In this document: positions 59,216 to 64,000 of the stretch, piece after piece
How positions within the stretch are numbered: position 1 is the first letter of the stretch
Layout: each line of letters opens with the position of its first letter
Assembly (NCBI RefSeq): GCF_007003975.1
Contig: NZ_VFTC01000019.1
Span: 1 to 64,000 of the forward strand
Origin: Mesorhizobium sp. WSM4306
GTDB taxonomy: Bacteria; Pseudomonadota; Alphaproteobacteria; Rhizobiales; Rhizobiaceae
Reading direction: 5' to 3'
Length of the DNA stretch: 64,000 nucleotides
The notes under the pieces: model-generated
What the model was told of the DNA's origin: nothing
The model's database searches: none
The model's input: only the letters and a program-made list of their open reading frames with translations
Program-made: the position numbers and the translations under genes

Positions 59216-60358
59216 ATGGACGCTAAAAAGCCAGACGAGGCACCTGCGAGGCAGCCGCCGGAGCGTGATCGACGTCGTTGGCCGCGCGAAGCCCAACCTC
59301 ACAACGAGTCAGCTTCGCCACTCGCGCCGGCGCTCGAGCCTTTGTCCTTTTCAACGCTCGAACTGGCGCCAGAGGATCAATTCGCCGCCTGGCAAGCGCA
59401 TATGGCTCCGCTTGTCGAGGTCAAGTTGCCGGATGGCAAATCGCCGGACGATGGCTTTCCCGCCGACCACACGGCCTGGAACCTCGGTGGCATGCTGATC
59501 GTTCAGCAGCGCGCAGCGGCACACAGTTACATGCGTTCTGCCGCAAAACTCCGGTCTAGTTCCATCGATCACTGGTGCATCGTCTTGCCCCATACTGGCC
59601 AGTCATGGACGGAGGTCGATCGTCGCGTTGCAGAAAGCGAACCGGGCAAATTGGAGATCAGATCGCTAGGCTATCCGTTTCGCGGGAGGGCAACGGACTC
59701 GGAAAGTCTCGTTCTCTATATGCCGCGTGATTTGTTCGCCGATGCGGCGGCAAGCCTCGACGCGAAGAACAATTCAATTCTTTCCGGCAACTTTGCCAAC
59801 CTCCTGGTCGGCTACATCAACAGCATAGAGGCAAGACTGCGCAGCCTCACGGCTGACGATCTGCCTCGCATCGTACACGCAACGCGCAGCATGATCATCG
59901 CCTGCCTCGGGCCTGCGGCGGAACATGCTGCCGCTGCCGAACAACTGGCGAATGTTGCGCTCATGGAGCGGGCGCGCAGATACGTCCACCAGAATCTGGA
60001 TGCGGCTCATCTGACACCGGATTCAATGTGCCGGGCGCTCGGCGTCTCGCGCTCCCGTCTCTATCAGTTGTTCGAACCAAGCGGTGGTGTTCTCCATTAC
60101 ATCCAAAGCCGTCGGCTTCTGGCAGCCCATATTGCGCTCAGCGATCCGGTGGACAGCCGGCGAATTGTTGAAATTGCCGAGGCCTTCGGGTTTAGTTCAG
60201 CGGCCAATTTCAGCCGGGCATTCAGCAAGGAATTCGGTTACAGCCCCCGCGAAGGCCGCAGCACGGTGGTGTTGCCCCGTCCCGCCCACTCTGTTTCGCG
60301 TGCTGAACACGAGAAGGCCTCTTCCTTTGAAGGTTGGCTCAAGGCGCTCGGAAGCTGA
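59216..60358 (+). CDS. AraC-family regulator
   Basis: A 380-residue regulator with an N-terminal AraC_binding_2-like domain (FSTLELAPEDQFAAWQAHM..PL; the pattern AW.LGGMLIVQQRA) and a C-terminal AraC helix-turn-helix (LTPDSMCRALGVSRSRLYQLFEPSGG and IVEIAEAFGFSSAANFSRAFSKEFGYSP). The start is tentative; the first 40 residues are disordered and no strong ribosome site is seen. Target unknown; the next gene downstream is the GGDEF-EAL gene 300 bases away. Confidence 0.84.
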   Translation: MDAKKPDEAPARQPPERDRRRWPREAQPHNESASPLAPALEPLSFSTLELAPEDQFAAWQAHMAPLVEVKLPDGKSPDDGFPADHTAWNLGGMLIVQQRAAAHSYMRSAAKLRSSSIDHWCIVLPHTGQSWTEVDRRVAESEPGKLEIRSLGYPFRGRATDSESLVLYMPRDLFADAAASLDAKNNSILSGNFANLLVGYINSIEARLRSLTADDLPRIVHATRSMIIACLGPAAEHAAAAEQLANVALMERARRYVHQNLDAAHLTPDSMCRALGVSRSRLYQLFEPSGGVLHYIQSRRLLAAHIALSDPVDSRRIVEIAEAFGFSSAANFSRAFSKEFGYSPREGRSTVVLPRPAHSVSRAEHEKASSFEGWLKALGS

Positions 60359-60658
60359 GTACGGGGATCGGCGATCTTTGGACGGAGCAGGCTCAAAAAA
60401 GGTGTGCCGGGGCGGGGCACGCCGCCGCATGGACCACAATATTTCGTGTCGCGTCCACGCGTCATCAATCATATGGCTAATTCCCACCAATTGCCCATTT
60501 ATTAACGAACGGTGAATATTCATCATTATCGACAATTTGCCGCCAATCACTGCGGAGCATACATTGCAACTGCGCAGCATTAGGAACTTGTTAAGACTGC
60601 CGGTTGAAAGTTTGCCAAGCTTGGTAGTTATGCTATTTCTGGACTGGGGGACGCGAAT
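60359..60658 (+). other. 300-base AT-richer intergenic region before the GGDEF-EAL gene
   Basis: GC content falls between about 60470 and 60640. No gene is evident. A promoter for the GGDEF-EAL gene probably lies here (AT-rich 60480-60540), but no box is clear enough to name. Confidence 0.4.
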
Positions 60659-62425
60659 TTGCACCGCCTATGGAGGTGGCTCTTGCACCCAGAGGCATCA
60701 GGCGTCGGCACGCAGAATGAGGGGTCTTCCTCAAGCGATGTTCCACGTGCCGGCGAAGCGCTTCTCGCTGACCTTTTGGCAAACACGACCGAACTTTTGT
60801 CGTTCTATGACCGCGACTTCTGTTTGACGCACTACGCAACCAAGCTCAAAGGCGTGTACGGAGGCGCGGTAGCGCCGGGTGCCGCCGTTTGGGAGATCTA
60901 CCCGAGCTTCCTCGATGCGAGGTACCGCGACCAATTTCTTCGCGTGTTCCACGGCGGCACCCCGGCAAACATCGACTTGCCGCGATCATCGGACGAAGTG
61001 CCCTGTTCCGTTTTCGTCTTCGCCACCGCGAATGGTGTGGGAATCATCGAGACAAGGGGGCACGGCGAGCGAAGCGCGGCGGAGGAGCAGGAGCATGTAA
61101 CTCTCCTCCATCACGCGACGCACGACGTGCTGACAGGACTGCAGAATCGGCGGCGATTCGGCGAGCGGCTACAGCAAGCGCTGGCGGCCATCGGCGAAGC
61201 AAAGCCGAAAGCCGCCCTGCTGCAAATCGACCTCGACGATTTCAAGGCGGTCAACGACACGCTCGGCCATGGCGCAGGCGACACGCTTCTTCAACTCGCG
61301 GCGGGTCGTATCCGCGACGCGCTACAGGACGGCGAATCCGCATACCGGTATGCCGGGGATGAATTCGCTGTCATCCAATTGGGAAAGGAACAGCCCGCAG
61401 AGGCTGAGCGCCTCGCAGGATCGCTGGTCGATGCGTTCAAGCAGCCATTCGTCATCAACGGCATTCCCGTCTTCGTCGGCTCGAGTATCGGAATTGCTTT
61501 CGGGCCGGAGCACGGGACCGATGGCGAACAGTTGATGAAAGCCGCCGACATTGCTCTTTACGCGGCCAAGACAGACGGACGCGGCTGCGCTCGAACATTC
61601 AACCGCTCGATGCTGCTCTTGCTCGAGCAACGCGAGAATCTGAGACGCAGCCTTCGAACCGCGCTGGAGCGGGGCGAGCTTTATCTGGAGTATCAGCCGC
61701 TCATTCGGCCTCCCTCCTCAGTGATCGGTTTCGAAGCTCTGCTGCGGTGGCGGCACCCGGAGGTCGGAATCATTCCGCCCGGCGTGTTCATACCGATCGC
61801 CGAGTCGGACGGTCTGATGGACGAGATTGGACGATGGGTGCTCGAGGAAGCCTGTCGCCAGGCATTGACGTGGCCCTCCTCGCTGACGATCGCAGTGAAC
61901 CTGTCGCCGGCTCAGTTCCTTAGCGGTTCGCTGACGGATACTGTCGCTCAGGTCATCGACGCAGTTGGAATCCGGGCCGACCGACTTGAACTCGAGATAA
62001 CCGAGACGGTTCTTCTCGAGAAGACGATCGACAATATCGACACGTTAAACACTCTGAACGTCTTGGGAATACGAATATCGCTCGACGATTTTGGAACGTA
62101 CTACTCATCGTTGAGCTACCTTAAGAACTTTCCCTTCGACACGTTGAAGATAGATCAGTACTTCATTGCGGACCTGGAGACCGATCTCAAAAGCCAGACC
62201 ATCGTGCGATCGATCATAAATCTGGCGCACGGCCTGGGAATAAGCGTCACCGCGGAGGGGGTCGAGACGTCGGCACAGGCGCGGTGGCTGATCAAGGAGA
62301 ATTGCGATTGCCTGCAGGGCAATTTCCTGGGACGCCCGCTCGGAGCCGACGCAACCGGCAATTTCATCAAACGGTCCCCGCTGAGGGTGGTGCGAGCGAT
62401 GGAGGAATCAAATCGGGCGGTTTAG
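60659..62425 (+). CDS. Cyclic-di-GMP GGDEF-EAL protein with N-terminal PAS-like domain
   Basis: A 588-residue cytoplasmic protein. Residues about 30-140 look PAS-like (TTELLSFYDRDFCLTHYATK). Residues 150-315 are GGDEF with the active loop changed to AGDEF (232-236), a variant that can remain active. Residues 330-575 are EAL, with EALLR (359-363), NLSPAQF, DDFGTYYSSLSYL, KID and EGVE all present, so phosphodiesterase activity is likely. The start is TTG 60659, tentative. It is followed by the SiaB-like and STAS-methyltransferase genes. Confidence 0.86.
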   Translation: MHRLWRWLLHPEASGVGTQNEGSSSSDVPRAGEALLADLLANTTELLSFYDRDFCLTHYATKLKGVYGGAVAPGAAVWEIYPSFLDARYRDQFLRVFHGGTPANIDLPRSSDEVPCSVFVFATANGVGIIETRGHGERSAAEEQEHVTLLHHATHDVLTGLQNRRRFGERLQQALAAIGEAKPKAALLQIDLDDFKAVNDTLGHGAGDTLLQLAAGRIRDALQDGESAYRYAGDEFAVIQLGKEQPAEAERLAGSLVDAFKQPFVINGIPVFVGSSIGIAFGPEHGTDGEQLMKAADIALYAAKTDGRGCARTFNRSMLLLLEQRENLRRSLRTALERGELYLEYQPLIRPPSSVIGFEALLRWRHPEVGIIPPGVFIPIAESDGLMDEIGRWVLEEACRQALTWPSSLTIAVNLSPAQFLSGSLTDTVAQVIDAVGIRADRLELEITETVLLEKTIDNIDTLNTLNVLGIRISLDDFGTYYSSLSYLKNFPFDTLKIDQYFIADLETDLKSQTIVRSIINLAHGLGISVTAEGVETSAQARWLIKENCDCLQGNFLGRPLGADATGNFIKRSPLRVVRAMEESNRAV

Positions 62426-62690
62426 AGTGGTTTGATAGAACCACGGAGCTAAGTATTTGTTTTTACACAAATCCGGGCGGAAAGCCGCTACGCACGTGTC
62501 CTGGGATTGCTTTGCACCTTGCACCCTTTGTTAACGGTGAAGTGGAGATTTGTAGAAACGATCGAGGCAGATACCGTTCAACTCTTCGGGTCGGTGCAAG
62601 AGTGACTCATCACGGCGCGCGGGGAAATTTTCGTCGCGGAGGCCATCGCCCAACCAGGGCACAACGCTGATGGAACAAGGGAGGATGCCT

Positions 62691-63212
62691 ATGGGACCTG
62701 TTCATCATGAGCTTGCTGGCGAGCCGATTTTTGCGCCCATGATCCAGATCGACATGGAAATCAAGGCTTTCGTCTCCGCCTGGAGACACTGTGATTATGT
62801 CTCGACATACATGGCCCGGATGATCAGTCAAAACAGATCAGACTCGGTCCGGCATTCAAATCTCTTTTCCTCTGCCCTCAATGAATTGCTGGAAGTCGCC
62901 TCTCGTACGCGCCATGCCGGTGGTGACCTGGCATGCAGGGTGTCCCGCCACGGCGCGACGGACAGGATCGAGCTGACGTTCCCATGCGTGCCAGAAGAGC
63001 GCCAATTCTACGAAGAAGCTGTATCACACGTCACAGGAACAGAGGCCAGGGAGCGATACCTCAATTCGGTATCTGGGGATCTCGCGCCCAGCCGGGAGGT
63101 CGTGCTCCTGGAACTGGCTGTCGACTACAACGCGGCACTCAGGGTGGAGGAAGCCGATGGTGATGCAATCAAGCTTGTCGTGGATCTCCCGCTTGAGGGC
63201 CTGCAACATTGA
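62691..63212 (+). CDS. SiaB/Slr1658-like (DUF6272) regulator
   Basis: A 173-residue soluble protein. FVSAWRHCDYVSTYMARMI followed by NLFSSALNELLEVASRTRHAGGDL resembles the N-box helix of SiaB/Slr1658-type GHKL relatives, which act as kinase or anti-sigma-like partners of STAS-like SiaC proteins. No catalytic His is needed in this family. ATG 62691 has GGGAGG 6 bases upstream; ATG 62670 and 62685 are less likely. Its stop overlaps the next gene's TTG start (TTGA). Family placement is from memory and moderate. Confidence 0.6.
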   Translation: MGPVHHELAGEPIFAPMIQIDMEIKAFVSAWRHCDYVSTYMARMISQNRSDSVRHSNLFSSALNELLEVASRTRHAGGDLACRVSRHGATDRIELTFPCVPEERQFYEEAVSHVTGTEARERYLNSVSGDLAPSREVVLLELAVDYNAALRVEEADGDAIKLVVDLPLEGLQH

Positions 63213-64000
63213 GCCCTTACGACCTCCTCCCGCGCTTCAAGGCGCAATATGACGCCAACAACCAGGAGTTCTCCATAGCCGGGGTGGTCCGGCCTCAGGC
63301 AATCGACGAGCTTGGGCCCAGCATAGCATTGCTCCGCGATGCGATCGGCCGTGTGCGCGGCGTTCTCTACCTCAATGTCAGACGCCTGACGCAGATGAAC
63401 AACGCCGCGTTTCACGCCTTTTCGAGGATCCTCATAGACACCTGCCGCGCTCGGCCCGATCTCAAATTCGTCGTCATCACGTCAAGCGTCGTCGGATGGA
63501 CCTCGCGAAAATTCGGTCGCTTGAGCGGAATCGAGCCGAACATCACGGTCGAGGAGTATGACAGCGAATTCTATCCGGGACAGGGCTTCCTCGAGGAAGG
63601 CGGGTTCGTTCCGATCCTGCGTTCACAGACGAAGATGACCTGGCGCCACGAGCGCGCAATCTTGCCGCGACACGGCATGAGGCAGGGGATCGTCATGGCC
63701 GACATCTGTTGCGGGATCGGCGATTTCGCCGTGCTCGTGCAGAAGGAGTTCCAGCCATCGCGGATCGTCGCCCTGGACCACTCCATATCGAGCCTGAACT
63801 ATGCTCGACAGGTGATGCGGGAGTTCGATATCCGGGGCATCGAATATACCTATGGCGATGCGTCGGAGATGCTGCTCGACGAAGCGCAGTTCGACCTGGT
63901 GACCTGCCGGCATTCCCTTCAGATATTCAATCGGCCTGAACTCATCCTCAAGGAGCTCTACCGCATATGCAAGCCGGGCGGGCGAGTCTACATCACCAAC
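63209..64000 (+). CDS. Slr1659/STAS-like domain fused to SAM methyltransferase (cut by window end)
   Basis: Open from TTG 63209 to the window end, at least 264 residues. Residues 1-115 look like Slr1659/SiaC-type STAS-like proteins (VRGVLYLNVRRLTQMNNAAFHAFSRILID), but the NSSG phospho-acceptor segment of Slr1659 reads NNAA. A linker (DSEFYPGQGFLEEGGFVPIL) leads to a class I methyltransferase from about 163 (ADICCGIGDFA, LDHSISSLNYA, LVTCRHSLQIF, CKPGGRVYI). This is a plausible fused output domain of the partner-switch. It continues beyond the window. Confidence 0.66.
   Translation, partial: MSPYDLLPRFKAQYDANNQEFSIAGVVRPQAIDELGPSIALLRDAIGRVRGVLYLNVRRLTQMNNAAFHAFSRILIDTCRARPDLKFVVITSSVVGWTSRKFGRLSGIEPNITVEEYDSEFYPGQGFLEEGGFVPILRSQTKMTWRHERAILPRHGMRQGIVMADICCGIGDFAVLVQKEFQPSRIVALDHSISSLNYARQVMREFDIRGIEYTYGDASEMLLDEAQFDLVTCRHSLQIFNRPELILKELYRICKPGGRVYITN

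Overview
The window reads as chromosomal DNA of a high-GC alphaproteobacterium of the order Hyphomicrobiales (Rhizobiales), most likely Mesorhizobium or a close relative. This is an inference from gene families (DUF6456, DUF1127, DUF763, NfeD with slipin, a PaoABC-type oxidase, a single-domain sugar ABC ATPase) and from the intergenic palindromic repeat at 41375-41523. No rRNA, convincing tRNA, CRISPR array, IS element or phage was seen. Coding density is high, with many short operons each beside its own regulator.

Layout. 0.1-8.4 kb: single genes (DUF6456, His/Tyr-rich secreted peptide, DUF763, a frameshifted ATP-grasp gene, a redoxin, a transglutaminase, an acyltransferase-SGNH protein, a cupin). 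8.4-9.5 kb: about 1 kb without a convincing gene. 9.5-12.1 kb: a zinc/manganese ABC importer (znuA-znuC-znuB order) behind a Zur-like promoter. 12.3-13.4 kb: maleylacetate reductase. 13.7-18.5 kb: a broken PQ-loop gene, a methyltransferase and two paralogous winged-helix/TPR regulators around a DUF1127 gene. 18.7-25.6 kb: AraC regulator, sugar ABC importer, SDR dehydrogenase and FGGY kinase, a complete pentitol-type uptake and catabolism operon.

25.6-31.5 kb (minus strand): a phospholipid-type operon whose parts match E. coli ynbA, ynbC, ynbD and ynbB plus plsC and a small membrane protein, with two enzyme fusions. 31.6-35.4 kb: periplasmic protein, SnoaL-like protein, NfeD/slipin pair. 35.4-37.5 kb: LysR and a divergent MDR oxidoreductase. 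37.5-42.3 kb: three-subunit molybdenum aldehyde/xanthine oxidoreductase and a divergent TetR gene. 42.3-47.8 kb: a SARP-hydrolase-cyclase fusion regulator, a small orphan gene, and a secreted caspase/Sel1 protein with a lipoprotein. 48-53.7 kb: MDR oxidoreductase, DUF899 protein and a divergent regulator flanked by a 25-bp direct repeat, beta-propeller, sulfotransferase. 53.7-56.8 kb: cupin-CMD-aldo/keto reductase operon with divergent LysR and an SDR remnant. 57-60.4 kb: a second frameshifted PQ-loop gene, DUF2270, small genes including an AT-richer patch, an AraC gene. 60.6-64 kb: a GGDEF-EAL protein followed by a SiaB/Slr1658-like protein and an Slr1659/STAS-like domain fused to a methyltransferase, cut by the window end.

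The strongest candidates for undescribed biology are the ynb-like lipid operon and the GGDEF-EAL/partner-switch/methyltransferase module at the right edge. Three conserved genes are each broken by a single missing base, and a fourth carries two larger-scale lesions, so either sequence errors or recent decay must be considered.
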